Assembly: GCF_000283155.1 (NCBI RefSeq)
Contig: NW_004454166.1
Location: 17,657,805 to 17,721,804 of the forward strand
Origin: Ceratotherium simum simum
Taxonomy: Eukaryota; Chordata; Mammalia; Perissodactyla; Rhinocerotidae
Length of the DNA: 64,000 nt
Reading direction: 5' to 3'
The stretch's first letter is position 1, and the number at the start of each line of letters is the position of its first letter. Positions 40,690-52,471 of this stretch are shown here, piece after piece. The notes below the pieces were generated by a model. That model saw only the letters and a program-made list of their open reading frames with translations, searched no databases and had not been told where the DNA came from. The position numbers and the translations under genes are program-made.

Positions 40690-41170
40690 TTCTGCGTATA
40701 TCACAGCCTAAGCCCTTCAGGCTACTTGGATAAAGCTTTCATGACCCGGTCCCTGCCCACCATCATCCCTCCCAATGTCCAGCCTCATCTCTTACGACTT
40801 TCCCTTGGCTGCAGTTCTCCTCAAAGCACTATGGACCAGCTGCACTGTTGCACATACTGTTCCCTCCACTGTGAAAGCTTCTAGTCCCTTCCCTTCATAT
40901 CACCACCCTCCCCTATTTTCAAAACTTCGTATAGAAAACTGGCCCGCATCTTCCTGCCTCCAAGATTGGGTGAGATACTCTTCTAAGTTCTTATAGCTTC
41001 TCATTCTTCCCCTATCATTGAAGACTGTGATTGACTACTTTTCCATTACCCCCATTAAATCATCAAATCTAAGCGGGCAGGTACTAGCTCACATCCCTTC
41101 CCTGTGGCTGTAGCTCTGACATAGCGACTATCACATAGTAGACTTAAGAAACATCTATTGAAATAAATGT
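40690..41170 (+). repeat. L2 LINE fragment
   Basis: CATGACCCGGTCCCTGCCCA, GTCCAGCCTCATCTCTTACG and CTCAAAGCACTATGGACCAG, then a terminal CATAGTAGACTTAAGAAACA, follow sense L2 over about 480 nt. Confidence 0.58.
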
Positions 41171-41494
41171 CTAACGTATTTCAAAAGAATCCGAGCACAG
41201 GATGATTTTATGTCCCAAGGATTAAACACGTTCTTGGTTTAAGAAACCTAGTAAGAAACTTTTCCTTCAGAAAAAATATTTGCTATTTTAACTTTTAAAC
41301 ACATAATTATACTTAATATTGGACCATCTTGAAGAAGTTTACAAATGTGTTCTTACCCTTGTATTTCTTTTGTAGAAAGTTGATATGCTTGATCAAACTA
41401 AGGTCTTAAAAGTGGTAAATGTATGGGCTCAAATGAAAAGGTATATATTATCAGTCACAATATAGGAAAGCCTCAAAAGATTGTAAATAATAAA

Positions 41495-41605
41495 AACACC
41501 AGATTGGGGATCTGGAGACCTGGCTTTAGGTCCCTCTACTGTGTGACATTGAGAACTCTAGTAGACTCTCCCTGTTTAGAGTATTTGGCTATTTGCAAAA
41601 TGTAA
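41495..41605 (+). repeat. MIR SINE fragment
   Basis: GATCTGGAGACCTGGCTTTA, ACTGTGTGACATTGAGAACT and GGCTATTTGCAAAATGTAAT resemble MIR. Confidence 0.5.
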
Positions 41606-41739
41606 TAAATGTGAATTGTTACAATTCTGTTTAAAGTAAGGGTCAGTGGATTCTGAGTTTGTGCCTGGGGAATGTCCTATGGGAAGAGAATAAGAGTTTT
41701 ATGGCATGGACTCATAGCGGTCTGTTCAAGATAAATGTA

Positions 41740-42705
41740 GATGTAGATTTATATGTAGTTGTAAGAAATAATACAGGGAGATCTTATATACCCCACTCAG
41801 CGTTCCCCAGAGGCAATACCTTGCACAACCATAGTATAATATCACAACCAGGAAATTGACATTGACAGTCAGACTCCGCCAGTTTTATATGCAACTCATT
41901 TGTGTATATGTATTTAGTTCTGTGCAATTTACCACACGTGTAGATTCGTGCGACCACACCACAGTCAAGATGCAGAAAATCTCCATCCCAAGGGTCCCTC
42001 AGGCTACATTTTACAGGGAGAGCTGCTGCCCTCCCTCTCCTCCCGCCTTAAACCCTGGCAACTGCTAATCTGCTCTCCAACTCGATAATTACATTATTTC
42101 ACAAACGTTATGTAAATGGAATCATGCATCCTTTTGAAGTTGGCTCTTTTTTACTCAGTATAATTTCTTTGAGTTTCATCCAAATTATTGCATAATTAAG
42201 AATTTATTTCTTTTGATTGCTCAATGGTAATCCACGGAGTGGATATAACACAGTTTCTTTAACCAGTCACCCACTGAAGGACATTAGGTTTATATCCAAT
42301 TTTGAGTTACAGTGAATAAAGCTGCTATGAATATTGGTGTACAGGTTTTTGTGTGAACATGTTTTCACTTCTCCGGTGGAAATGTCCAAGACTGGAGTGG
42401 CTGGGTTGCATGGTAAGCACCCGTTTAGTTGTGTAGGTAATTGTCATACTCTTTTCTAGAGTGGTTGCATCATTTTATTTCCCACCAGCAATGTGTGAAA
42501 GAGCTAACATCTTCTCTGTATCCTCTCTCCAGCATTTGGTGTTGACACTATTTTTTTGTTTTTTTATTTTAGCCATTCTGGTTAGTGTATGTACAGTGAT
42601 ATCTCACTATGGATTTAATTTGCATTTCCCTAATGGCTAACAATGTTGAACATCTTCTCATGCACTTATTTGCCATCTGTATAACCTCTTTGGTGATACA
42701 GATGT
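41740..42705 (-). mobile_element. L1M LINE fragment (3' half)
   Basis: Antisense old L1: GTAAATGGAATCATGCATCC, CTCAGTATAATTTCTTTGAG, TTTCATCCAAATTATTGCAT, ACAGTGAATAAAGCTGCTAT, a CCCACCAGCAATGTGTGAAA block and CTCTCCAGCATTTGG. Same region of L1 as the fragment at 1-905. No intact frame. Confidence 0.75.
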
Positions 42706-42819
42706 TTTGGCTGCTGCAAGGTACGTTTTGTTTCCTTCTTGACTCTCAGTGGATTCCAAAGCAGAAGGTAAATTGCTTCCAGGTAAATGATAAGTTATTG
42801 CACTTGACTGCTGACTAAA

Positions 42820-43790
42820 TAGTGTTCTAGATATTGGGGATAAAGCGGTGAAGAGAGCAGACAAAAATCTCTGCTTTCATGAAGTTTGTATTCTAGTGGG
42901 GAGGGAGATGGCCAGTCAACACAATAAGTAAGTTAAATTTATAGTATATTAGATGGTCTTAGAGCTGTAGGAGAAAAACAGAGAAGGAAGATAGGGATTT
43001 ACTTTAGTTGTAATTTAAGTAAGATGGTCAGAAAAGGCCTCAGTGAGAGGAGACATTTGAGTGAAGATCTGAAGAAGAGAGGGGAGGCCCTGTGTGTGTC
43101 TGGTAGAAGGGTGCTCCCAGTCTTGAAGCAGATCTGTTCAAGGAGCATCAAGGCGGCCAGGATGGCTGGAGCAGTGAGTGAGGAGGAGAGTAGGGGTGAT
43201 GAGGTCAGAGTGGTATTGGAGGGGGCTGGCCATGCCCGACCTCCAAGCATGGGTGGGACTTAGCTTCTCCTTCACTGAGGTGGGGAGTCTTCGGAAGGCG
43301 TAGGGCAGAAGGGTGGCAGTTTCTGATTTCACTTCGAAAGGATCATCCTGGCTGCTGTGTTGAGAGGAGCCCGAAGGGAGAAGGGTGGAATCAGGGAGAC
43401 TACTTTGGAAACTACTGCAATAATCCAGGTGAGGCATGATGGTGGGATGGATACGGTGGAGGCAGTGAGGGTCACTAGAAATGGTGGATTCCGGAAATAT
43501 TTTGAAATACAGCAGACATAATTTTTTATTGAGCTGGATATGAGGCAAGAGAGAAAGAGAAGAGAATACTCTGGGTCCAAGGTTCTTGGCTGGAGCATCA
43601 GAAGGATGGAGATGCCCTTAGTGGAGACAAGGAAGACTGTGCGAGGGAGCTTGAGAGCTCGGATCAAGACGTGCACCATTTAAGGTGACCTCTAGACAAC
43701 CAAGTGGAGATGACATGATGAGAAGGCAGTTGAGTGATGAGTGTGGGGTCCTGGGGAAAGGCTTGAGCGGAGATATTAATTTGAGAGTCA
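42820..43790 (-). repeat. Long L2 LINE fragment
   Basis: Antisense L2 in order over almost 1 kb: GTTCTAGATATTGGGGATAA, TTTGTATTCTAGTGGGGAGG, AAAGGCCTCAGTGAGAGGAG, GCGGCCAGGATGGCTGGAGC, GGATCATCCTGGCTGCTGTG, GCAATAATCCAGGTGAGGCA and TAGACAACCAAGTGGAGATG. The overlapping minus-strand frames here (43138-43679) are remnants of the element, not a host gene. Confidence 0.65.
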
Positions 43791-45172
43791 CTCTTGGTGC
43801 AGCACCTATCACATAGTTATTGCTCCAAAGTAGAGACTCCTCTTTTGATTGCAGGTCCTCATGTCCTTAATCCAAAATCCTTGGGTCCAGGCTTTAGAAA
43901 AGCTTTAAGTTGAACCATATAAAATTGCCTCTTCTGACCATTTTTGACCTCCAGTAATAATAATTTCATGTGGTTAACCCTAATAACACACACTATATGA
44001 CTTATATTACAGAACACTCTCGGTGAGGTCTGGAACAGCACCGTATAACCAAACACAGAGATATTTCTGCAGCCCAGCATACTCAGACTGAGTGGGATAG
44101 GCAAAGACTAGATGCAACACACATGCCCTCAGGTCAGCTTTTGTTGCCAAATGCGTCATAATAGCTTTCAGATTTTTAGAGCCTTTTGGATTTTGGACTT
44201 GTATTACTTTCATTGTTGTTGTTAGTGTTATTTTATCATTCTGTGTGGCCTCCAGAGAGTTGAAATAGGCCAATGAGTGGGAGGTACTGCTAGGCGTATT
44301 TCAGCTTAATTTTGAGACTGTCAATGTTATTCAATGGTAAATGATGCTGCTTCCAAAGGTGGGAGCTCTCTCTACCGTGAGTAAAGACAGGACCTGAATA
44401 GCCACTTATTAGGGATATTTTAGAGGAAATTCAATTATTAGGGAGATGATTGGAGTTGCTGTCTTTTACAGTGCTTGATCTCACTGAGGCAGGATGACTC
44501 TAAATCACTTTTACTCTTCAGGCCCCATTCTCTCCATCTGTAAAATGGGGCCACGGAGTTGAACTTTGTGATTGCTGAGGATGCTTCTGCCATTTATGTT
44601 TTCAGGATCTCTCTGCTTCACTGTGTCTTCTCTTTGCCCACTGGGTGTTCCCTCAACCCATCCCTATGCACGTGTTTGCTGAGAAAACCTTTTTCCAGAC
44701 TGTACCATGGCAATTTTCCCATGATGCACAGAGAGGGATTAGCATGGGTGGCTGGGATAGAGAGGCAGACATTTTCCCTGTTGCTTCCCAAATTGGGAAA
44801 AATGGTTATTTTTCAGTAATTACGTCTTGTCGTCTAAGTGTATTTTGACTTATGCAACATCCCCAGACTTCCTGCAAGAGTGCGAATCCGGGGCCCAGCT
44901 CCATCTTCCTGGAATGCTGTTGATGGCTGCAGGGCCTCCCCTTTCTGATTCTCTCGGGAAATAAGCTATCTGATGAAAGACTTTTTCAATGACTGACACA
45001 CAGCCCTCTAAGGAATAACATTAAAAAATGCAACCATTTTGAATGGAAACCTTTCTAAAATATAGTTTACACCTTTAAAGTAGTTTATTTTTTCTGATGA
45101 TAAAAGTAACATGTTTTGACTTTAGGAAACTGAAAACAAAACGGAGGGGAATAATTATTCACACTCTCTAAA
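43791..45172. other. 5' flank, no gene recognised
   Basis: Contains an unassigned repeat-like stretch near 43850-44200 (TTTTAGAGCCTTTTGGATTT) and a MIR-like core near 44490-44570 (CATCTGTAAAATGGGG). Confidence 0.4.
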
Positions 45173-45375
45173 CTGGGAGTTGGCAAACTTTTTCTGTAAA
45201 GGGTCAATGGTAAGTATTTTAGAATTTGTGAGCCAAGGGGCAACATTGAAGATTTTCTGTAAGTGCCTATATAACCATTTAAAAATGTAAAAGCGTTCTT
45301 AGTTTGCAGGCCATACAAAAACAGGAGTAGGGAGGCTGGAGTTCGCCTGTGGGTAGTAGTTTTCTGACCTCTGCT
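45173..45375 (+). mobile_element. Non-autonomous hAT (Charlie-type) relic
   Basis: ACTGGGAGTTGGCAAACTTT, TCTGTAAAGGGTCAATGGTA, CGTTCTTAGTTTGCAGGCCA, TACAAAAACAGGAGTAGG and GTTTTCTGACCTCTGCTCC: the same terminal and subterminal blocks as the elements at 934-3835 and 33566-33782. Confidence 0.68.
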
Positions 45376-45660
45376 CCAAACCCTCTAGAAACTGGTATTC
45401 ACATTTAAGAGTATTTCTTTCCAATTTAATTTTCTATGCTTTTTTTTTTTTAACCATCACTGGGATTATCTTGTATATTCCATTTTGATTTCTGCTCATC
45501 TCACTGAATAGCAGCATTTCATGAATAAAGTTGTTAAGGACTGCGTAAGTCTTCTCTCTTATGCAACACCTACCTAAAGTGCATTTGGATCCTTTCTTAT
45601 TAGTTTATAAATAAAGCATAGGTTTTTTTTTTTTTGTATTTTGGGTCTTGCATTGAGTCC
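45376..45660 (-). repeat. Old L1 fragment
   Basis: ACCATCACTGGGATTATCTT, TTTTGATTTCTGCTCATCTC and TTATTAGTTTATAAATAAAG resemble antisense old L1. Low certainty. Confidence 0.4.
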
Positions 45661-46079
45661 CAGGAGGGACATCTCCAGGGCAAAGGTTATGAACATATTT
45701 GAGGCTCTTTCTATGTAGAGGTGGTACCATATATCACGCCATTTTTGCCAAGATTGAGGATTTTCCTAGAACAACAACGTATTTACATTATTTAGTGGGA
45801 TTCCAAAGCATATTTATCTGTGTCTGGGTAATTCCAGTTTGCACAATGAGCATCACTAATTCTGTGCCTGGATCCCCTGCAGCCATCGAATCACAAAGAG
45901 CAATGTTGCTTCTCTGCTGAATGTGGGCTTTTAGAATCCTCTCTTCTTTTCTTTTCTTCCTCATTACTCTCTCTCTGCCTTGCTTAGATCTACCTCCCTT
46001 TAGATTTATCAAAATTCTCGAGCAGGTCAGAGCCAACTGGTCTACTCCTAGGCACATGCCCAACAGAGACTCTTGCACG

Positions 46080-46590
46080 TGTTCAACAGGAGGTACATAC
46101 ATGGCCCTTCGTTGTAGCAGTTGTAATGGTAGCAAAAACCTGGATGCACATCAGATGCCTGTTAGGAGGAAAGGTGGTGACTGAAGTGTGGTGAAGCCAC
46201 ACAATTGGGCATTGTATAGTAGGCTGAGTGAAGGAACAATGGCAACATGCCTCAGTGTGGATGAATCTTAGCAAGATGATATGAAGCGAAAAAGTAGTTC
46301 CCATAGATTATATACAACAAAGGTTATATAAAGTTAAAAATAATGCATGCATGTTCACACACACAAATACGTATAGATATAACTAATTAAAAAGGAGAGT
46401 AAAGCAATGATGAACACAGGACTCAGGATGATGGATACCCTGAGCTGAGGCAGTAGTTCAGAGTTCGTTGGGGGGGGTTTCATAAGATGTTATATGATAC
46501 ACCTCAAAGTTCTGGCTTTCATTTTATGTCATGGGTTAATAGGTACTTATAATGTTATAACTCGTTAATTAACTGACTAAATAAAAAACA
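46080..46590 (+). mobile_element. L1M LINE 3' end
   Basis: GGTAGCAAAAACCTGGATGC, GTGTGGATGAATCTTAGCAA, GATGATATGAAGCGAAAAAG and a CTAAATAAAAAAC terminus follow the sense L1M 3' region. Confidence 0.6.
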
Positions 46591-47514
46591 GTCCAAGTGT
46601 GGACCATGAAGATAGTGTGACATGATCCAGGGATTAGGACAATTCCAATTCTGTCTTTCTGAGATCCAAAAATAAGCCAGAAATAAGAGTCAATGGATGC
46701 TGTGTGTGATCCTGATAGACTTTCCAATGAATCATGTGGAGGGGCATTAGGACATAGATTTCAGAGTGAATGTTTTGGCTCCACAGAGAAACATTTCTAT
46801 TTTCTTCTTAGTTCTTGATTCTGGTCCATACAGCTGATGTTGCCAGACAACTGAGGTCTTGTTGAACCTTGTTCTATTCCCTTAAAAGGGCCTGGAGTCA
46901 TGATTGTGTATTTGTTGAGCATTTGGTTATGGTAAGAATATAGGAGAAGAGCTGTCTCTGGATAGATGACACGCTCTGGTCGGGAGAAGAGTGCTCAGCT
47001 GGAGAGAGGGTTGGCAGAGGCCCAGGAGAGAAGGAAGGGAGGGCAGAGGCAGAGGGGTGAAGCAGGTGGTGACAGAGTATCTGCAAGTTTGGAGCAAGCA
47101 AGACGGAGCCCGCAAAGTCTTGGTCAAACAACCTGACAGTTACCTTCAACTTTTTCTTCCTTCTCTGGCCTTTACATTATCACTCAGTTTCATTCAAGAA
47201 TGCCACGAAGTTGTGAGGCCTGGCTGTGGGTGTGGGCATTTCCTCATTCTTCAGGTACCTTCTTGGTGGCCCAGACTCAACCAGAAACTGGAGATGTGAC
47301 CCAGATCTGAGGCTGAAGATCATTATTATTTTGACCATGATTGCAGCCCTGCCTCCCGACATGGACAGTATTGGCTCTTAGTTCTGAACTGAGTCGAGTG
47401 GATCTTGCAATAAAGGAGTGGAGGGCTAAGATAGAGACTTGCATTTGTAGTGGCAGCCCCAGGCAAAGTTAGACCTACCTCCCCACAGTGTGTCCAGACA
47501 GCATCTCAGTACAC
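46591..47514. other. 5' flank, unassigned
   Basis: No gene. A purine-rich segment (46985-47065) and ordinary sequence are seen. Confidence 0.4.
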
Positions 47515-47650
47515 ATCGCCTTGTCATGATTTATGTACACAGCTCTCCTGCCCACTAGCCTGTGAACATCTCAAGGGTAGAGAATATGCTTTTTCATTGC
47601 CAAGTCTCCCAAGTTCAGGGCATATTGTAGCTGCTAAATAAATGTTTGGG
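47515..47650 (+). repeat. L2 LINE 3' end
   Basis: CACTAGCCTGTGAACATCTC, GGTAGAGAATATGCTTTTTC, GTTCAGGGCATATTGTAGCT and GCTAAATAAATGTTTGGG match the L2 terminus. Confidence 0.6.
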
Positions 47651-47994
47651 GGAACACCACACGATACACCTTGTTGTCAGTGCCCAGTGAGTGGGACCTC
47701 ACAGTGGGGACAGGTTGTCACTGTTAGGAGGGTTCCAGGGTCAGACAGCAGGGGTGGTTTGGTTTGGGCTTTGAAGTGGATTTCAGGGATGGGGATGGAA
47801 GAAGGAGAGTGGGGAACACTGGTGGGGGTAGGGGGTGGAAATATTCAACACCAACAACAATCAGAACTGCATGCCTCCTGGCCCATCAGAGTGGACTCTG
47901 GTGGTAAATAGTCAGTATTGCCATCCCTGTGCCTACTAGCTGCAGGTCAGCCTGGAAGACGAGGAGGGGCGTGGGGTTTGGGTGGTGATGGGGT
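47651..47994. other. G-rich 5' flank
   Basis: Many GGG/GGGG runs (for example near 47820-47840); nothing coding. Confidence 0.4.
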
Positions 47995-48240
47995 AGAATG
48001 GGAATAAATGTTGCACCGTCACCATCTTTATTCCAGCTCTGCACTGGGAGCTTTGTGTATGTGGTCTTACTTGATTCTCACACAACCACGGCAGGCAGGC
48101 ACTATGACTCCAACCTTTAAGAGTAGGAAACAGACAACAGATGGGGGATGCAACTTGCTCAGAATTACCCCAAAAGTGAGTAGTAGAGCTGGAGCTGAAG
48201 TTGAACCCAGACCAACTTCCTATGCTCTGTTCCCTCTGCC
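47995..48240 (-). repeat. MIR SINE
   Basis: CTTACTTGATTCTCACACAA, GCAACTTGCTCAGAATTACC and GTAGAGCTGGAGCTGAAGTT follow antisense MIR. Confidence 0.55.
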
Positions 48241-48819
48241 ATCCTGCCACTCTGCCATGTGTAGAGGGCATGGCCAGTGGAGGTCAGGGCGAGAGCCAAG
48301 GCGGGAGGTGGGAGCCATTATACACGTCCAGGGGACTGTGTGGGAGAGGACCAGGAATGAGGCTGCTGCAGAGGGCTGGGCAGCTCCTCGTGGTCAGGGA
48401 CATTCTATTTGGAGTCTGTAAACCTCCACCCTTCATACCCAAGAAAGTTCACAATGGTCACACCCTTGTCATGGCCTTTCTGGGGAATGTTTCCGAAACA
48501 GCACAGAGAGCTCAGACAGGGAAGAAGGGCAAGGCACTGCCTTGGAACCAGGGCCAGAGACAACAATTCTGGAATTTAGAAGGGTACAGGGTTTCAGCCG
48601 CTGGGGCTGGAGATGAGTAATATCTGGTTAGGGAGGAGTTCCACTCTAGGGATGAAAAGGAAGTGATAAAAAAAGAATCAGAGACCGAAGATGTGACTGA
48701 AGAATTAAATGGTTTTAGTACCAGTTATGGTGAGAGAGAAGCCCAAGGACTGGTTTCTCGGAGGCCATTTTTCATCAAAAAAACTTCTGAGTGGTATAGT
48801 GATGGAGGCAATGTATGTG
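48241..48819. other. 5' flank, unassigned
   Basis: No recognisable gene. The 139-codon plus-strand frame at 48201-48620 overlaps a MIR and shows no family motif. Confidence 0.4.
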
Positions 48820-49045
48820 GGAGAGAGATAGAGGGGAGGTTGGAAAAGAGGAGAAAAGATGCACGGAGACAGAGAGACAGACTGAGACGGTGGCAGAAAT
48901 ATAGAGAGATAAAAGAAAAATACAAAGACACAGAGAGATGACAACCTGGAGATCCAGGGGCTCATGGAAACCAGGACAGTGAAAGAGAATCAGAGAGGCA
49001 GAGAGGTAGGGGCAGAGACAAAGAGAGGAAGGGGGACAGTGACAC
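48820..49045. repeat. Purine-rich GAGA/GACA low-complexity region
   Basis: Degenerate GAGAGA, GACAGAGAGA and AAAGAGAGG words. Predicted charged peptides from this region are artefacts of composition. Confidence 0.6.
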
Positions 49046-49489
49046 AAACACCCAATGGATAGCTGTGTCTAATGGAGAAAATGCGTATGAACTTCCTGAG
49101 AAAGACTGCATCCCGGCCCTGGGTCTCCCTGGGAGGATGGGTTCTTTGGCTTAGGAGAGGTGCTTGACAGTCCTGAGTCTGTGCTTTCCTCACTCACAGG
49201 TAGAAGCCTTGGGGTAAAGGCCACCTACAGTGTAGACTCTTCCCGTAATCACAGCATCTCAGCCCTGGACGAGGCGTTAGTGCTATCTCCCATCCTCCCA
49301 TCTCAAACCTCTGCTTGCGTCTCTGCAGTTACCTCCAATGACCGATTGCTCAGTACCAACACTCAGAACATTCTTCCTCAGGTTGAGTTGCCTCCCTGTG
49401 ACTTCCAGTTTGGGAGCAAATCTAGTGCCACTTGGCCCTTTAGGTTGTATGACAATGACTGTGTTCCCACCACAGTCTCTCTTCTTCAG
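49046..49489. other. 5' flank, unassigned
   Basis: A 156-codon plus-strand frame begins at 49160 and runs into the repeat and LTR at 49490-49630. No domain recognised and composition is not gene-like. Confidence 0.35.
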
Positions 49490-50430
49490 GAACATCATCG
49501 GCAGTTCCTTCGCCAGTGTTATCAGTCAGGACAAGCTAAGTTATACTGTAGTAACAAACAATCCCAACATGTCAGGGGCTCTCAGGAACAAAGGTTGATT
49601 TCTTGTGTCAGAGAAAAAATAATATTCTAACTGTTAAAGAAAAATTATTCATCACACTTGTTAAAGAGTGGTAAGGCAGATTTTATTCAAGGGGGCTATT
49701 GCGATGGGTATAAGGACTGCTTCAATGGGACCTTGCAGAGATTGGACTTAACGCCACATACAGCAGGGGCAAGTGGGAATTTATAGCCAAGGAGCATATA
49801 AATTGGGGATCAGCAGTTGGAAAATTACTAAGAGGAAACATCAGCGGTCAGGGGGATTCTGGCTAAACTGATCTAATAGGATTTGCTGAAGGCAGGCCAG
49901 AATGATCAGACATCACCTGGGGGATGGTGGAGGATAAAGAACCCGATTAGATATTGAGAGTGATCAGAATGAAGGATGGAGGATTCTGGCTAAACTGACT
50001 TGGCAGGATTCTTGCTAAAACTGAATAATGCAGAGACGAACACCGAAGCTCAAAAGTCAGAGCCTAGTTGAGAAGAGAATTCATAGGCGCCTTAGTAGAG
50101 TTTGGCCAAGGAGAGTCTGTCACTTGCTCACACTGTATGCTCGTTGCTGACCAGAGCAACTATTCCTATTCATATACACTCCAGGACCCATGCTCATCAA
50201 GCAGCCTCTATCTAAAACACTATGGATCATGGTGGTTGAAGAAAAAGAGAACATGAGTCTCCATACCATGGTCCTGAAAGCTTCTACCAGAAGTGACACA
50301 GATCACCTTCAATCATGTTGCATTGGCCAGAGCCTTATGCCAATGAGGTGGGGAAGGGAACTCTGCACTCAGAAAGGGGCAGCGAATATTTGTGAGCAGT
50401 AACACAGTCTACCACAACTAGCTTTTCTCT
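49490..50430 (-). repeat. Older interspersed repeat interrupted by an LTR
   Basis: Left part to about 49605: TATCAGTCAGGACAAGCTAA, GTAGTAACAAACAATCCCAA. Right part from about 50127: CTCACACTGTATGCTCGTTG, GTGACACAGATCACCTTCAA, AATATTTGTGAGCAGTAACA. Together they follow a common mammalian repeat whose family name I do not assert; strand assignment is tentative. A partial relative lies at 52505-52620. Confidence 0.5.
49606..50122 (-). mobile_element. Solo LTR of an endogenous retrovirus (ERV1-type)
   Basis: 517 bp beginning TGTCAGAG and ending CTGTCA on the plus strand, flanked by exact CTTG duplications (49602-49605 and 50123-50126). On the minus strand there is TATAAA (49785-49780) followed 93 nt later by AATAAA (49687-49682), the order expected of U3-R. 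No internal retroviral genes are attached, so it is a recombined solo LTR. Class assignment rests on the 4-bp duplication. Confidence 0.72.
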
Positions 50431-50559
50431 CACTGCAGTTTCCAGCTGTCTAACTAAGCTAGTCCCTTGTTTATGGAGGCTCCCAAGTTTATTGATGTTC
50501 CTCCTGATGTTTCAGAGCCAGTGCTGGACAAGAAACTTGCAGGAAGGTGATGCTCATGG

Positions 50560-50930
50560 GGCACCAGGTGGTCATACCCATGAATGGTCTTCCTCCATCT
50601 TATAGCAGCACCATGTAGAATATGCATCCACCAAGTTTACCAAGGCCACAGAAGATGGAGAGAGAGGAAGTACAACTTTAATTTGATCTTTCTACCCAGG
50701 TCTTACTGGGTCTTTATCATTTAATGCCTTTAAAAAAATCTCATCTGTTATTGCTTGGGATCTAGAAGCAGTTGGCTCTTCTGTAGCTCCAAGACGGAAA
50801 AGGGTAGCTGTCTTCACTGGACTTTGAATGAGTGAGAAATAAACCTTTATTGTGTTAATCCACTGAAATTTTAGGATTTGTCTGTTTTGACAGCTACTGT
50901 TAATTATTTTAATGCAGAAATTGGCATAAG
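50560..50930 (+). mobile_element. ERVL-MaLR-type LTR
   Basis: Ends with GAGAAATAAACCTTTATTGT, TTAATCCACTGAAATTTTAG and a GACAGCTA terminus, the usual 3' end of mammalian MaLR LTRs. The 5' boundary is uncertain. Confidence 0.5.
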
Positions 50931-51965
50931 TGTACTCCATAACAAAAACGTAAAATACATGATGTTAGCTTAGTGATCCCGGACAGGTAATGGGAAACTG
51001 AATTGGAGATGGAAAAGACGGAGGTCAGAGTATTCAGTGGCAAGTGTTTGGAAATTTGTTGCCTGTGATGGTTTGAAAAGTTAGACCCTGTGCTTACTGA
51101 ACTTGTCACTCCAGGGGAAGAGGTAGGAAAATAGCATGATGGTGGCATGGCTGCATTTGGCAAGGTATTATGAGTATGAGATGAGCTCAGGAAATTAGCA
51201 GGTGGATTGCAAGCAGAAATTAAGAATAGAGAGAGTCCAGAAATGTGAGGTCTTGAAGTTGGAACAGCATACCGCTTTAGATATCGCATAATAAGAGATG
51301 GGATTCAATAAGAATTTAGGTGACAAAGGCCTAGTAAAACCTGTCAGTTCGAAAAATGACTCAGGGCATAGATCAAATGAAAAGAGCAGACTTCTCATTG
51401 ATTTTTCCATATAGTCTCAAGGTAGCTGCCATTAGCTTAAGAGAGAGAGAGGCAAAGAAGTAAAAAAGCAAGGAAAAGGACAGATTTGAGAATATATCTG
51501 AAAAAGAACTTTGGCTGTGGTCACTGGAAACAGATCAGAACCTATTGTGTTATTGAGTGAAATGCAATGCGAAAGAAACCATGAACCTGGTCTAGAAAAT
51601 CTTTGAGGCTTAAAACAACACTTGGGATACCAGCATTCCATGAACAAAAAGTAGACTGAGAAAACTATGCAACGTCCAAAGAAAGCATAATCCCTAATGC
51701 TCACCTCATATGTGTCCAAGGAAGGTCATGGCTCCCAAAGCGTGGACCCAGGGGTCACAAGAATAATAGACGAACATGAGCTGCCCTGAGAGAAGATTCA
51801 CAGCTCCTCACCCAGAGAAGGAGCCTTCCTGAAGTCTGCCCAGCAGACTTTCAGAACTGCTTTGGATCAGTGACTCTTGTATGTTTCCCATTCTTTCCAA
51901 GCGGGAGTGTAGATTGCGGTTATCCTGTCTCTGTTCCTCCATTGTATCTTGGATGTGTGGGTGTG
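50931..51965 (+). mobile_element. ERVL-MaLR internal sequence, decayed
   Basis: Starts with AAATTGGCATAAGTG (decayed Leu-tRNA-like primer site) and GGTAATGGGAAACTG. Ends with CTTTCAGAACTGCTTTGGAT, TTTCCCATTCTTTCCAAGCG and CCATTGTATCTTGGATGTG, in the order of MaLR internal regions. No frame is intact; no 3' LTR follows. Confidence 0.5.
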
Positions 51966-52027
51966 TGCTAGGGGGTAGGGGTTGCTGAGAGAGAGGGATA
52001 TACATTTTGTCCTTTTAGGTCATAGGT

Positions 52028-52236
52028 CTAGGGAGTTATTCTCAGCTGGGGGACATTTGGCAATACCTGGACGCATTTTTGGTTGTTGCAACCGGGGGAG
52101 GGACGCTACTGGCATCTAGTGTGTAGAGACCAGGGAGGCTGCTAAACATTCCACAGTGCACAGGACAGCCCTCAACAATAAAGAATTGTCCAGTCCAAAG
52201 TGTCAGTATTAACAATATTGAGAAACTTTGGTCTAG
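52028..52236 (+). mobile_element. MER20 hAT-Charlie element, copy 1
   Basis: GGGGGACATTTGGCAATACC, GGACGCATTTTTGGTTGTTG, CTACTGGCATCTAGTGTGTA, GCTGCTAAACATTCCACAGT and GAGAAACTTTGG: full MER20 structure. Confidence 0.87.
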
Positions 52237-52371
52237 GGAAGAAAAAGTGTAACATCCCAACCTAACAGCAAGATTACAGATATCACCTGGAAATCAGAAA
52301 GCCTGACACGGAGTGGATGCTCATTCCTTAATTCAACACTTAACTGAGTGCCTGCAAAGGGGAAAGGGTGG

Positions 52372-52471
52372 NNNNNNNNNNNNNNNNNNNNNNNNNNNNN
52401 NNNNNNNNNNNNNNNNNNNNNNNNNNNNNNNNNNNNNNNNNNNNNNNNNNNNNNNNNNNNNNNNNNNNNNN
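52372..52471. other. Assembly gap, 100 N
   Basis: Exactly 100 Ns, a conventional unknown-size gap. Flanks are G-rich (GGGAAAGGGTGG before, GGGGTGGTGGAGGGGTGGTG after). Confidence 0.99.

Noticed and set aside
43138..43679. Two overlapping minus-strand frames (136 and 116 codons)
   Set aside because: They lie within a long L2 LINE on the same strand and are fragments of that element, not a host gene.
48008..48620. 137- and 139-codon plus-strand frames
   Set aside because: They overlap an antisense MIR and each other in different frames, with no family motif.
48663..48965. Charged and Ser/Leu-rich reading frames
   Set aside because: Artefacts of the GAGA/GACA purine-rich low-complexity region.
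49160..49630. 156-codon plus-strand frame
   Set aside because: It runs from unassigned sequence through an older repeat into the edge of the solo LTR; no domain, and its last part is repeat-derived.
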